DNA of 64,000 nucleotides from Flavobacterium sp. HSC-32F16 (GCF_024171645.1 NZ_JALKAC010000001.1:1116001-1180000); one strand, 5' to 3'; counted from the first letter of the stretch, positions 53,611 through 62,798 are shown. Notes: a model not told the origin generated them from the letters alone. A program made the numbers and translations.

Positions 53611-53712
53611 ATGAAAAGTAACAGCATCAAATATCAATCTACTATGACAACTCAAACCAGAGTTGAAATTGCTGCTACGATTATTTCTACTACAACAACT
53701 ACTACCCCTTAG
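53611..53712 (+). CDS. Threonine-operon leader peptide (attenuator)
   Basis: A 33-codon ORF, 178 bp upstream of thrA, ends in AATIISTTTTTTP and then TAG. Of its codons ten specify Thr and four Ile, with six Thr in a row just before the final Pro. This is the logic of thrL-type attenuators: shortage of charged tRNA-Thr or tRNA-Ile stalls the ribosome and alters downstream folding. Met12 (53644) could be the true start, giving a 22-residue peptide (MTTQTRVEIAATIIS then the Thr run). The stop codon overlaps a TACCCC-TTA-GGGGTA hairpin, and a terminator-like fold follows at 53715-53756. Confidence 0.78.
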   Translation: MKSNSIKYQSTMTTQTRVEIAATIISTTTTTTP

Positions 53713-53756
53713 GGGTATACATTTTTACATATAATCCAGATTATCTATACTTTTTT
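53703..53756 (+). promoter_or_regulatory. Candidate attenuator hairpins of the thr operon
   Basis: TACCCC (53703-53708) and GGGGTA (53712-53717) pair across TTA at the end of the leader ORF. GTATA (53715-53719) can instead pair with TATAC (53746-53750), enclosing ATAAT-CCAG-ATTAT (53731-53744) and followed at once by TTTTTT (53751-53756), a terminator shape. The two folds share bases 53715-53717, so they exclude each other, as attenuation needs. The folds are short and AT-rich. Confidence 0.4.
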
Positions 53757-53890
53757 CTTAAAAGAAGAAAGGCATTGGATACATGAAAACATTTACAAAA
53801 AAAAGCCGCAGTTTTCAGTTTCAGTTCACAGTTGACAGCCTTTGAACCTTTGTTACTAAAATCTTTGCACCTTATTAAAAAATATCAAAA

Positions 53891-56338
53891 ATGAAAGTAT
53901 TAAAATTTGGCGGAACTTCGGTTGCCAATGCTCAAAATATAAAGCTCGTTCTCGAAATTGTTAACCAAAAAGCAAAGCAGGATAAACTAGTTGTTGTAGT
54001 TTCTGCACTCAGCAAAGTAACCGATTTATTACAATTGGCAGCGGCAAAAGCAGCGGCAAACGACGAAGGCTTTAGAGATATTGTGGCCGAAATCGAGAAA
54101 AAACACCTTGACACACTTAAGGAACTTATTCCGGTAAGCGAACAAAGCAGTTTGTTAAGTCATGTTAAAAGAATTATCAATCACTTAGAAACTTTATTAG
54201 ACGGTTGTTTTTTACTGGGCGAATTATCTCCTAGAACTGCTGATACTATTTTAAGTTTTGGAGAACTGCTTTCGTCATACATAATCGCCCAGGCATTTCA
54301 GCAAACTGAAAAAGATGCGGTTTACAAAGACAGCCGTGAGTTGATTAAAACTAATGCCGATTTTGGTAAAGCGGCCGTTAACTTCGAAATTTCAAACCAA
54401 TTGATTCAGGAGTATTTTGCTTCGAATGAATCAAAAATCAATATTCTTCCGGGATTTATTGCGCAGACTTTAGACGGAATTACCTCTACTTTAGGACGCG
54501 GCGGATCTGATTATACTGCGGCAATTATCGCCGGAGCTTTAGATGCAGAACAACTGGAAATCTGGACTGACGTAAACGGAATGTTTACTGCAAACCCAAA
54601 AATCGTAAAACAAGCACAGCCGATTGCGAATATTTCGTATCAGGAAGCAATGGAATTGTCGCATTTTGGTGCCAAAGTTTTATATCCGCCAACAATTCAG
54701 CCTGTTTTAAGAAAAAACATTCCAATTCTGATCAAAAATACTTTTGAACCGGAAGCCGAAGGAACTTTAATTTCTGATCATGTTCAATCTAAAGATACCG
54801 TTGTAAAAGGAATCAGCCATATCGATAATATTTCGCTTTTAACACTTGAAGGTCCGGGAATGATTGGTGTTGCAGGTTCATCAAGACGTTTGTTTGAAGT
54901 ATTGTCTCAGGAAAAAATCAACGTAATTTTTATTACTCAGGCTTCTTCTGAGCACTCCATTTGTATCGGAATTTTAAATTCGGATGCTGATAATGCCGAA
55001 GCTGCGATTAACCGAGCTTTTGAAATCGAAATTGCACAAAACAAAATCGATCCTTGTTATGTAGAAAAAGATCTTTGCATTATTGCTCTGGTTGGTGAAA
55101 ACATGAAAAATCACCAGGGTTTAAGCGGAAGAATGTTCAGTACTTTAGGAAAAAACAACGTAAATATCCGTGCGATTGCACAAGGTGCATCTGAAAGAAA
55201 TATTTCGACTGTAATTAACGAAAGAGACGTTAAAAAAGCATTGAACACTTTACACGAGAATTTCTTTGAAGAAAACACAAAACAGCTCAATTTATTCGTA
55301 ATGGGAGTTGGAAATGTGGGAGAAAAATTCATCGAGCAGATTCACAATCAGAGAAAATTCTTAAAAGAAAATTTAAAGATTAATGTTCGTGTAATTGCTT
55401 TATCAAATTCAAGAAAAATGGTATTTGATGAAGACGGAATTTCATTAAAAGACTGGCAGTCGACTTTAGATAAAGGAGAAGCAGCAATTCCAACAGAATT
55501 CATTGCACGTGCCAGAGAATTAAATTTACGTAACAGTATTTTTGTAGATATTACTGCAAATGCAAGCGTTTCTGAAATGTATGAGAAATTCTTAAAAGAA
55601 AGTATTGCCGTTGTAACTTGTAATAAAATTGCCTGTTCATCTGCTTATGACAATTATAAAAAATTAAAAAGCTTATCTCGCCAATACAATGCTCCGTTTT
55701 TATTTGAAACGAATGTTGGCGCGGGATTACCAATTATTGACACTGTAAAAAACCTTATTGCGTCTGGCGATAAAGTGCATAAAATTCAGGCGGTTTTATC
55801 AGGAAGTTTGAACTTCATTTTCAACAATTTTGATAAAAACAATTCTTTCCACGATGTGGTAAAAGAAGCCGGAGTTCAGGGATTCACAGAACCAGATCCA
55901 AAAATCGACTTAAGCGGGGTTGACGTGGCTCGTAAAATCCTTATTTTGATTCGCGAAAGCGGTTACGAAATGGATATTGATGCCATTGCAAACGAATCGT
56001 TTTTACCTGCAGAATGTTTAGCAACAACAAACAACGAAGATTTCTTTGCATCGTTAATCAAACATGCTTCACATTTTGAAGGTATTTATGAAGAAGCTTT
56101 AGCCAAAGATTCTAGATTAAAATATGTGGCACAATTCGAAAACGGAAAAGCAAGCGTAGGTCTGCAATTTATTCCAAAAGATCATCCTTTCTACAATTTA
56201 GAAGGAAAAGATAATATCGTGCTTTTCTACACAGATCGTTACGTAGATCAGCCTTTATTGATCAAAGGAGCCGGAGCCGGAGCAGCTGTAACAGCATCAG
56301 GAATTTTTGCTGATGTAATTAGAATTGGAAACGTGTAA
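53891..56338 (+). CDS. thrA: Bifunctional aspartokinase / homoserine dehydrogenase
   Basis: The 815-residue protein joins two steps of threonine and methionine synthesis. The aspartokinase part (~1-310) has KVLKFGGTSVANAQ and STLGRGGSDYTAAIIAGAL. Two ACT-type regulatory regions follow (~315-455), with EGPGMIGVAGSSRRLFEVLS and LVGENMKNHQGLSGRMFSTL. Homoserine dehydrogenase (~462-815) has the NADP loop FVMGVGNVGEKF and KIQAVLSGSLNFIFNNF, plus TEPDPKIDLSGVDVARKILI. It is the first gene of the operon after the leader peptide. Confidence 0.97.
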   Translation: MKVLKFGGTSVANAQNIKLVLEIVNQKAKQDKLVVVVSALSKVTDLLQLAAAKAAANDEGFRDIVAEIEKKHLDTLKELIPVSEQSSLLSHVKRIINHLETLLDGCFLLGELSPRTADTILSFGELLSSYIIAQAFQQTEKDAVYKDSRELIKTNADFGKAAVNFEISNQLIQEYFASNESKINILPGFIAQTLDGITSTLGRGGSDYTAAIIAGALDAEQLEIWTDVNGMFTANPKIVKQAQPIANISYQEAMELSHFGAKVLYPPTIQPVLRKNIPILIKNTFEPEAEGTLISDHVQSKDTVVKGISHIDNISLLTLEGPGMIGVAGSSRRLFEVLSQEKINVIFITQASSEHSICIGILNSDADNAEAAINRAFEIEIAQNKIDPCYVEKDLCIIALVGENMKNHQGLSGRMFSTLGKNNVNIRAIAQGASERNISTVINERDVKKALNTLHENFFEENTKQLNLFVMGVGNVGEKFIEQIHNQRKFLKENLKINVRVIALSNSRKMVFDEDGISLKDWQSTLDKGEAAIPTEFIARARELNLRNSIFVDITANASVSEMYEKFLKESIAVVTCNKIACSSAYDNYKKLKSLSRQYNAPFLFETNVGAGLPIIDTVKNLIASGDKVHKIQAVLSGSLNFIFNNFDKNNSFHDVVKEAGVQGFTEPDPKIDLSGVDVARKILILIRESGYEMDIDAIANESFLPAECLATTNNEDFFASLIKHASHFEGIYEEALAKDSRLKYVAQFENGKASVGLQFIPKDHPFYNLEGKDNIVLFYTDRYVDQPLLIKGAGAGAAVTASGIFADVIRIGNV

Positions 56339-56489
56339 AAGATACTAAGATGCTGAGTTACTAAGATTCTAAGTTTTTTTTCTAAACTTAGAATCTCGGA
56401 AACTTATAATCTCAGAAACTTAAAAATAAAAAGTTGCAAAGAAATCTTAGAAACTTAGAATCTTAGCATCTTAGAAACTTTAAAAAAAA
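56339..56489. repeat. TTAGAATCT-family repeat in the thrA-thrB gap
   Basis: The gap is filled with variants of CTTAGAATCTCAGAAACTTA in both orientations; ACTAAGATTCTAAG and CTTAGAATCTCGGAAACTT form a hairpin with a T run inside (56360-56400). It might weaken read-through between thrA and thrB. Confidence 0.6.
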
Positions 56490-57410
56490 ATGGAAATAAA
56501 ATTATTCTGTCCCGCTACAATTGCCAACCTCTCATGCGGATTTGACGTATTGGGACTTTGCTTAGACAATGCGGGCGATGAAATGATTGTTCGAAAAGTC
56601 GATCAAAAAGGAATTCGAATCACTAAAATTGTGGGTGCCGATCTGCCTTTGGAAACCGAGAAAAACGTTTCTGGAGTTGCGGCTTTGGCAATGTTGGAAA
56701 CTTTAGACGAACTGGATTTTGGATTTGAAATCGAAATTTATAAAAACATAAAAGCCGGAAGCGGCATTGGAAGCAGTGCCGCAAGTTCTGCCGGAGCGGT
56801 TTTCGGAATTAATGAATTATTAGGAAGACCTTATTCTCGTAAAGATTTGGTTCAGTTTGCGATGCAGGGCGAAAAATTAGCCAGCGGAAACGCACATGCT
56901 GACAACGTTGCTCCTGCCCTATTAGGCGGATTTACTTTGGTAAGAAGTTACGCCCCTCTTGATATTATCAGAATTGACAGTCCGGAGGAATTGTACGCAA
57001 CGGTGGTTCACCCGCAAATTGAATTGAAAACATCTGATGCACGTTCGGTTTTAAAACAAAATGTTTCCCTGAAAAGTGCCATTATGCAATGGGGAAATGT
57101 AGGCGGATTAGTCGCTGGTCTTTATACCAAAGATTACGAATTAATTGGACGTTCGCTTCATGATGAAATCGTTGAGCCTTTAAGAAGTGTTTTAATTCCG
57201 GGTTTCGATCAAATTAAACAAACGGCTTACGAAAACGGTGCTTTAGGTTCTGGAATTTCAGGTTCCGGCCCATCGATTTTCGCTTTAAGCAGAGGAAAAG
57301 AAACCGCCGAAAAAATCGCAAAAGCCATGAGCGATGTTTACGAAAAAATGAATTTACCGTATGAAATTCACGTTTCGAAAATCAATCCAGACGGCGTAAG
57401 AATTATTTAA
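56490..57410 (+). CDS. thrB: Homoserine kinase
   Basis: The 306-residue GHMP kinase phosphorylates homoserine in the cytoplasm. The GHMP motif KAGSGIGSSAASSAGAVFG spans 88-106, with NLSCGFDVLGLCLDNAGDE near the N-terminus and a third motif, ALGSGISGSGPSIFALSRG, around 250-268. It lies between thrA and thrC in the same direction. Confidence 0.97.
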   Translation: MEIKLFCPATIANLSCGFDVLGLCLDNAGDEMIVRKVDQKGIRITKIVGADLPLETEKNVSGVAALAMLETLDELDFGFEIEIYKNIKAGSGIGSSAASSAGAVFGINELLGRPYSRKDLVQFAMQGEKLASGNAHADNVAPALLGGFTLVRSYAPLDIIRIDSPEELYATVVHPQIELKTSDARSVLKQNVSLKSAIMQWGNVGGLVAGLYTKDYELIGRSLHDEIVEPLRSVLIPGFDQIKQTAYENGALGSGISGSGPSIFALSRGKETAEKIAKAMSDVYEKMNLPYEIHVSKINPDGVRII

Positions 57411-57418
57411 AATAAGTG

Positions 57419-57500
57419 CTTAGTTCCTAGTCCTTAGTAATTAGTCGCAAAAGACTAAGACTAGCAGCTAAGGACTAAGGACTAATTACTAAGAACTAAT
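57419..57500. repeat. Palindromic repeat in the thrB-thrC gap
   Basis: CTTAGTTCCTAGTCCTTAG (57419 on) mirrors CTAAGGACTAAGGACTAATT and ACTAAGAACTAA at the other end; the core words TAGTCCTTAG and CTAAGGACTA are inverse. The unit fills the gap between thrB and thrC and could form one long hairpin in the polycistronic mRNA. Confidence 0.7.
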
Positions 57501-57505
57501 AAAAA

Positions 57506-58798
57506 ATGAAATACTACAGTTTAAACCATAATGCCCCAAAAGTTTCTTTTCAGGAAGCTGTTATACAAGGATTAGCGAGTGACAAAGGATTATATTTTCC
57601 AGAAAACATTACTCCTTTAGATCCGTCATTTTTTGATAAAATCGAAAGTTTAAGCCACGAAGAAATCGCTTTTGAAGCGATCAAACAATTCGTTGGCGAT
57701 GAAATACCAGCAGAAAAACTAAAAGAAATTATTGCTGATACTTTAGTTTTTGATTTTCCGGTAGTGAAAGTTGAAAACGGAATTTATTCCTTAGAATTAT
57801 TTCACGGGCCGACAATGGCGTTTAAAGACGTTGGAGCGCGTTTTATGTCACGTTGTCTGGGCTATTTCAATAAAGACAAAAAAGACGCTAAAAACACAGT
57901 TTTAGTTGCCACTTCTGGAGATACAGGCGGAGCCGTTGCGAGCGGATTTCTTGGCGTTGACGGCGTTGATGTTGTCATTTTATATCCGTCAGGAAAAGTG
58001 AGCGATATTCAGGAAAAACAATTGACTACTTTAGGGCAAAACATTAAAGCGCTGGAAGTTGACGGTGTTTTTGACGATTGTCAGGATATGGTAAAAAAAG
58101 CGTTTTTAGATGAAACTTTAGCGCATAAAAACCTGACTTCGGCGAACTCTATTAATATTGCGCGCTGGTTACCGCAAATGTTTTATTTCTTCTTTGCTTA
58201 CAAAGCACTGAAAAGCCAAAACAAACCTTTAGTTTTCTCTTGCCCAAGCGGAAACTTCGGGAATATCTGCGCCGGAATTATGGCAAAGAAATTAGGTTTG
58301 CCAATTGAACATTTTGTAGCGTCTACAAACGTAAACGACACAGTGCCAAGATTCTTAGAAAACGGAAAATACGATCCAAAACCTTCTAAAGCAACAATCT
58401 CTAACGCAATGGACGTTGGAAACCCAAGTAACTTTATTAGAATTCAGGAATTATACAATAATGATTTAAAAGCTTTCGAAAAAGACTTTTCTTCTTATAG
58501 TTATACTGACGAAGAAACTCTTGATGCTCTAAAGAAAATTTATAACACAGACGGTTATATCGCAGAACCGCACGGCGCTGTTGGTTATTTAGGTTTGAAA
58601 AAGGAACTAGAAAAACACCCTAACGCAATTGGTATTTTCTTAGAAACGGCGCATCCTATTAAATTCTTAGATGTTGTTGAACCTGCTTTGGGAATTACGC
58701 TTCCTATTCCTGCTCAGATCGAGAGTGTTATTAATGAGGAGAAAGTTAGTGTGAAGATTAAAAGTTATGAGGAGTTGAAAGGTTTTCTAAACTTATAA
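57506..58798 (+). CDS. thrC: Threonine synthase
   Basis: The 430-residue PLP enzyme forms threonine from O-phosphohomoserine. GPTMAFKDVGARFMSR carries the PLP lysine K107, VLVATSGDTGGAVASGFLG is the phosphate-binding loop and NSINIARWLPQMFYFFFAYK the conserved helix. FSCPSGNFGNICAGIMAKKL follows. It ends the operon, and a terminator lies at 58824-58870. Confidence 0.97.
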   Translation: MKYYSLNHNAPKVSFQEAVIQGLASDKGLYFPENITPLDPSFFDKIESLSHEEIAFEAIKQFVGDEIPAEKLKEIIADTLVFDFPVVKVENGIYSLELFHGPTMAFKDVGARFMSRCLGYFNKDKKDAKNTVLVATSGDTGGAVASGFLGVDGVDVVILYPSGKVSDIQEKQLTTLGQNIKALEVDGVFDDCQDMVKKAFLDETLAHKNLTSANSINIARWLPQMFYFFFAYKALKSQNKPLVFSCPSGNFGNICAGIMAKKLGLPIEHFVASTNVNDTVPRFLENGKYDPKPSKATISNAMDVGNPSNFIRIQELYNNDLKAFEKDFSSYSYTDEETLDALKKIYNTDGYIAEPHGAVGYLGLKKELEKHPNAIGIFLETAHPIKFLDVVEPALGITLPIPAQIESVINEEKVSVKIKSYEELKGFLNL

Positions 58799-58823
58799 CT
58801 TCTTTTTTTGATAAAACTTTATA

Positions 58824-58870
58824 CCGCAAATTTTACTACTTTATCTTAGTTTAATTTGCGGTTTTCGTTT
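58824..58870 (+). terminator. Terminator after thrC
   Basis: CCGCAAATT (58824-58832) pairs with AATTTGCGG (58853-58861) across a 20-nt loop, then TTTTCGTTT. It separates the thr operon from the next gene. Confidence 0.75.
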
Positions 58871-58929
58871 ATAATTCAATTAGTTTTTTATAAGGAAAAT
58901 TATTATGTTTGAATATAATAATTTTTAAA

Positions 58930-61900
58930 ATGGAGAAAACTAAAGAAATAATTGAATTAGAGAATCTTTATAATATTAAACTCGTTCCAATTAACAGAGA
59001 ATACAATATTTTGGATCAAGTTCATAATAAGAATGCATTTGAACTTAATGATAATGAAGAAATAATAGGATTAAATTTTTATTCTACAGGCATTTCTGAT
59101 TTTAAAATCCTTCAAAAGTTTTCTAAATTGTGCTCACTTAGTATAGGATTAGAGAAAAACAATAATTTTCTTTTTTTGAAAGATTTATCAAGTTTAACAG
59201 CTTTAAGTCTCAAACATAATCAAATATCAGATATTAAATTTATCAAAGATCTAAAAAAAATAGAAATATTAAATCTAGACAACAATGAAATTTCCGATTT
59301 AACTCCTATTAAAAATTTAATTAATTTGAAGAGATTAGAATTATTTGAAAATCAAATTTCAGATATTTCTTCTTTAAGTAATCTTCTAAATTTAGAAAAA
59401 TTAAATCTTTGGGACAACACAATCACCGATATCACCCCAATAAAAAAATTAACAAACCTAACTATTTTAGATTTAGATGATAATCAAATAGAAGATATAA
59501 CCGCACTTGAAAATCTAAAAAAAATAGAAACATTATATTTAAGCAATAACAAAATTACTGATATAAGTCCTATTAACAATTTAGATTTAATTAGAACTCT
59601 TAATATATCAGATAATAAAATTTCTAATATTTCAAATATAAAAAATCTAAAGAGACTAAGGAGTCTTGAAATGAATAGTATTGAAAGTACAATTTATCCT
59701 TCAATATTTTCAAACTTAGATTTTTTGACCAGCTTGAGTTGTATTGAATGTAATATAACAAATTTAGATTTTTTAAAAGACCTAAAATCATTAATTTCAT
59801 TAAATCTTAGTGACAATAAAATTTCCGACCTTTCTCCTTTGACTGAACTTAACCGTTTATCATCATTAAATATATCTAAAAATCTAATTTCAGATATTTC
59901 TCAATTAAAGAATTTAAAATCTTTAACATCTCTTAATCTAAATCATAACAAAATATCAGATATAGAAGTTTTAGAGAAATTAGAAAATCTTACTTATCTC
60001 AATTTAAGCAAAAATTTAATAACAAATATACGACCATTACTAAATTTTCTTTCAAAGAATATTACTATAAACCCATTAAATTATTTACCAAATGCGTTAT
60101 ATTTGGAAGATAACCCTCTTGAATTCCCTCCTATTCAAACTTTAAAAGGAGGAAATGATGCCATCATTCGTTTTTTTAAAAAAATTGATGAAGAGGGTAC
60201 TGCAACTATCTTTGAAGCTAAATTAACATTAGTTGGAGAAGGAAGTGCTGGAAAAACTTCATTATTGAAAAGATTGCTAAATTCAACGAATAAATTACCT
60301 GAAGAAAAAAATAGAACTAGAGGCATTTTAATAGCTGATTGGGAATTTAAAAAGCAAAAAAATAAAAAACATATCGCACATATATGGGATTTTGGAGGAC
60401 AAGATGTATACTATCCTGTACATCGATTTTTTTTAACCGAAAATTCCGTATTTGTTTTATTAGCTTCATCAAGACAAAATACTCATCATTTTGATTATTG
60501 GATTCCGACAATTTATCAATTTGGAGGAAAAAGTCCAATCATATTAGGACAAACATGTCACGATGGGAATATTGTTCATTGGAATGATATAGGAGCTTAT
60601 ATAGCTAACGAAAACTTTAATATAATCAAAGATCAAGAAAAAAATTATTATGAAATCAATTTACCAAATAAAAACAAAGGTCTTTCAGAAATTAAAAATT
60701 CGATAATAAATCAAATTGTAAACTTACCGCATTATAAAAAAAGCGTGCCTAAATCATGGATAACAATCCGAGAATTAATTAACAGTATTAAAGAAGAAAA
60801 CTGCATCTCTTATTTAGATTTAAAAAATAAAATAAAAGAATCAAATCCACAAAGTTTTTCAAAAAAAGAAGATATTGATGATTGTTTAATATTTTTTCAT
60901 TCCATTGGTGTTTTATTGTGGTATCATAAAGAAATTAAATTAAAAAATTGGGTAATACTTAATCCAAAATGGTCAGTTGATGCTGTTTACAAAATAATAG
61001 ATGATGATAAAATTTCTAACCAGAAAGGAATTATATTTTCTGTAGATTTTGAAAGAGTATGGGAAGAAAATATATATGAAGATAAACATGAAATTTTAAA
61101 GGACATGCTTGAAGTTTTCAAAATTGCATTTCCTAAAAAACATAATCAGTTAGATTATATAATGCCAACTCGTTTACAATCGATGTCTAGTGAAAGTATT
61201 TGGGCGGATTCAGAATCTTGTTTACAAATAGAATATCAATATGAATTTATGCCAAAAGGACTCGTAAATCAAATTAGTGCAGAATTAAGTAGGTACATAA
61301 TTGACGATAATCAGGTATGGAACAATGGAGTTAATTTTAGTGATGACGAAACTGTCTGTCAAGTTTTTGAGGATTTTTATCACAGAAAAATAACAGTAAA
61401 AGCAAAAGGGAAGGATGCAAGAGGTATTATAATGATTATAATGAATGCTCTAAAAGATATTACAGATGGATATAAAGGAGTTATACCAAAAATTATAATT
61501 CCATGTTTTTGTGCGAAATGTTTAAGTAAAAAAGACCCTACAACCTTTTCTTATGAAATGTTGCTCGACAAAATCAAGGAAAAACCTGACTCTAAAGTAT
61601 TTTGTAATATTAGTGAACAGGTTTTTAAAGTTGAAGAATTATTATTTAATGTAGGTTTGCCCAATCCAATAAAAGAAGTTAGAGAAGAAATAGAAAAAAT
61701 GGAAAAAATGGAAAAAATAATGGAAGAAAAAAATACCCCACTTAAAGTTTTTGTAACATATAGCTGGTCAGATGAAAATAATAATTTTGATCAAGAACAT
61801 CAGAATAAGGTAGGTAATTTTGTGAGTCAGTTGAGATCTAAATGGGGATTAGACGCTTCATTTGATTTACAAAAGGAAGAGAATAACTTTGTTAAAATGA

Positions 61901-62250
61901 TGTTTGAAAATCTAACTGAAAATGATAAAATTATAATTGTATTGAATAAAGGATATGCATCAAAAGCAAATAAATTTAAAAACGGTGTTGGAACTGAATA
62001 TGCAAGAATAATTAATGATATTACTCAGAATCCAAAAAAATATATTTTAATTTCTTTTGAAAAACGAAATAGTGATATTTATCCTTTTGGTTTCCAAGGT
62101 AGTGATGTAATTGAAATAAGTAGCGATTTAGTTTCAGATAATTTACCAGAATCTCAAAATAGGTTATTATCAAAATTAATTGACGAGCCCTTAATCGAAA
62201 TGCCTGAAATAGCAGGAAAAACTCCTAAGGTTACAAAAAAATCATTCTAA
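58930..62250 (+). CDS. LRR-ROC-COR protein with C-terminal SEFIR/TIR-like domain
   Basis: I use the ATG at 58930 (1106 residues); the frame opens 21 nt earlier only at a TTG. Residues ~50-405 are about 15 leucine-rich repeats of 22 residues, type LxxLxxLxLxxNxISDIxPL. Residues ~430-590 form a Ras-like ROC GTPase: Walker A GEGSAGKTS (436-444), then DFGGQD (487-492) as switch II/G3; the G4 NKxD is replaced by GQTCHD. Residues ~600-860 are COR (LNPKWSVDAVYKIIDD, EFMPKGLVNQISAELSR), followed by a CxxC...C motif (C861, C864, C892). Residues ~939-1066 are a SEFIR/TIR-like domain: KVFVTYSWSDENNN, DFQKEEN-like acid patch and DKIIIVLNKGYASK. No signal peptide or membrane helix. It is likely a sensor with a signalling effector end, plausibly in phage defence; no partner gene is visible. 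Confidence 0.88.
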   Translation: MEKTKEIIELENLYNIKLVPINREYNILDQVHNKNAFELNDNEEIIGLNFYSTGISDFKILQKFSKLCSLSIGLEKNNNFLFLKDLSSLTALSLKHNQISDIKFIKDLKKIEILNLDNNEISDLTPIKNLINLKRLELFENQISDISSLSNLLNLEKLNLWDNTITDITPIKKLTNLTILDLDDNQIEDITALENLKKIETLYLSNNKITDISPINNLDLIRTLNISDNKISNISNIKNLKRLRSLEMNSIESTIYPSIFSNLDFLTSLSCIECNITNLDFLKDLKSLISLNLSDNKISDLSPLTELNRLSSLNISKNLISDISQLKNLKSLTSLNLNHNKISDIEVLEKLENLTYLNLSKNLITNIRPLLNFLSKNITINPLNYLPNALYLEDNPLEFPPIQTLKGGNDAIIRFFKKIDEEGTATIFEAKLTLVGEGSAGKTSLLKRLLNSTNKLPEEKNRTRGILIADWEFKKQKNKKHIAHIWDFGGQDVYYPVHRFFLTENSVFVLLASSRQNTHHFDYWIPTIYQFGGKSPIILGQTCHDGNIVHWNDIGAYIANENFNIIKDQEKNYYEINLPNKNKGLSEIKNSIINQIVNLPHYKKSVPKSWITIRELINSIKEENCISYLDLKNKIKESNPQSFSKKEDIDDCLIFFHSIGVLLWYHKEIKLKNWVILNPKWSVDAVYKIIDDDKISNQKGIIFSVDFERVWEENIYEDKHEILKDMLEVFKIAFPKKHNQLDYIMPTRLQSMSSESIWADSESCLQIEYQYEFMPKGLVNQISAELSRYIIDDNQVWNNGVNFSDDETVCQVFEDFYHRKITVKAKGKDARGIIMIIMNALKDITDGYKGVIPKIIIPCFCAKCLSKKDPTTFSYEMLLDKIKEKPDSKVFCNISEQVFKVEELLFNVGLPNPIKEVREEIEKMEKMEKIMEEKNTPLKVFVTYSWSDENNNFDQEHQNKVGNFVSQLRSKWGLDASFDLQKEENNFVKMMFENLTENDKIIIVLNKGYASKANKFKNGVGTEYARIINDITQNPKKYILISFEKRNSDIYPFGFQGSDVIEISSDLVSDNLPESQNRLLSKLIDEPLIEMPEIAGKTPKVTKKSF

Positions 62251-62330
62251 AAAATATAAATTATTATCGATTTCTTTCTAGTACAAATAATTTTTACTTG
62301 CTACTATAATATAAGAAGAACAAAAAAAAA

Positions 62331-62359
62331 GAGACCTTGTTATCAAAAAGGTCTCTTTT
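62331..62359. terminator. Terminator of the first tandem XRE gene
   Basis: GAGACCTT (62331-62338) pairs with AAGGTCTC (62348-62355), flanked by A and T runs. It serves the XRE gene (minus) and may end the ROCO gene (plus). Confidence 0.82.
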
Positions 62360-62384
62360 AATTTAATATATCTTCAAAAAATGG

Positions 62385-62786
62385 CTATTTCCCGTTCAAT
62401 AACTTCTCCAAATACTCAACTTTATCTTTTTCAGCTTGCAACAAACGTTCGTAAAGTTCAACAACTTTATCTAAAGGATTAAAAGTGCATTCATTATTAT
62501 ATGTCCCTTGTCCAAAACTACTATTTGAAACAGCATCATTAAAAGTATTAAAATAATTAAAAACCCCTTCTTCCGAAAAGTTTTTAATTGCTTCAACAGA
62601 AACATCAAGAGCTTTTGCAATCTCAATTAGTCTTTGTTCGTCAACCGTTTCGCTGTTTTCAATAGCCGAAATCGTCTGCTGATTTGTTCCTATAGCCTGT
62701 GCCAGTGCTTCCTGTTTCATATCTTTAAGCTCTCTGATACGGCTTATATTTCTGCCGATATGTTTGGGTTTTATTGCTGTACTCAT
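62385..62786 (-). CDS. XRE-family regulator (first tandem copy)
   Basis: The 133-residue protein has the same plan as the protein at 12695-13111: HTH (~8-65) with KQEALAQAIGTNQQTISAIE, a variable linker (NDAVSNSSFGQGTYNNE) and the tail FNPLDKVVELYERLLQAEKD then a coiled coil. It faces away from the membrane-protein gene at 62909, with TATCTTTG (62791-62798, minus) 4 nt before its ATG. The unit is repeated at 63248 on. Confidence 0.9.
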   Translation of the reverse strand: MSTAIKPKHIGRNISRIRELKDMKQEALAQAIGTNQQTISAIENSETVDEQRLIEIAKALDVSVEAIKNFSEEGVFNYFNTFNDAVSNSSFGQGTYNNECTFNPLDKVVELYERLLQAEKDKVEYLEKLLNGK

Positions 62787-62790
62787 AATT

Positions 62791-62798
62791 CAAAGATA
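62791..62798 (-). promoter_or_regulatory. TAnnTTTG element before the XRE start (first copy)
   Basis: CAAAGATA on the plus strand is TATCTTTG on the minus strand, 4 nt before the ATG at 62786. The same spacing is seen at 63642-63649 and in the 12.7-kb paralogue. It is either a leaderless promoter or part of an autoregulatory site. Confidence 0.5.

Noticed and set aside
58909..58929. TTG start for the LRR-ROC-COR protein
   Set aside because: An ATG follows 21 nt later and the extra residues are a hydrophobic scrap from the AT-rich leader.
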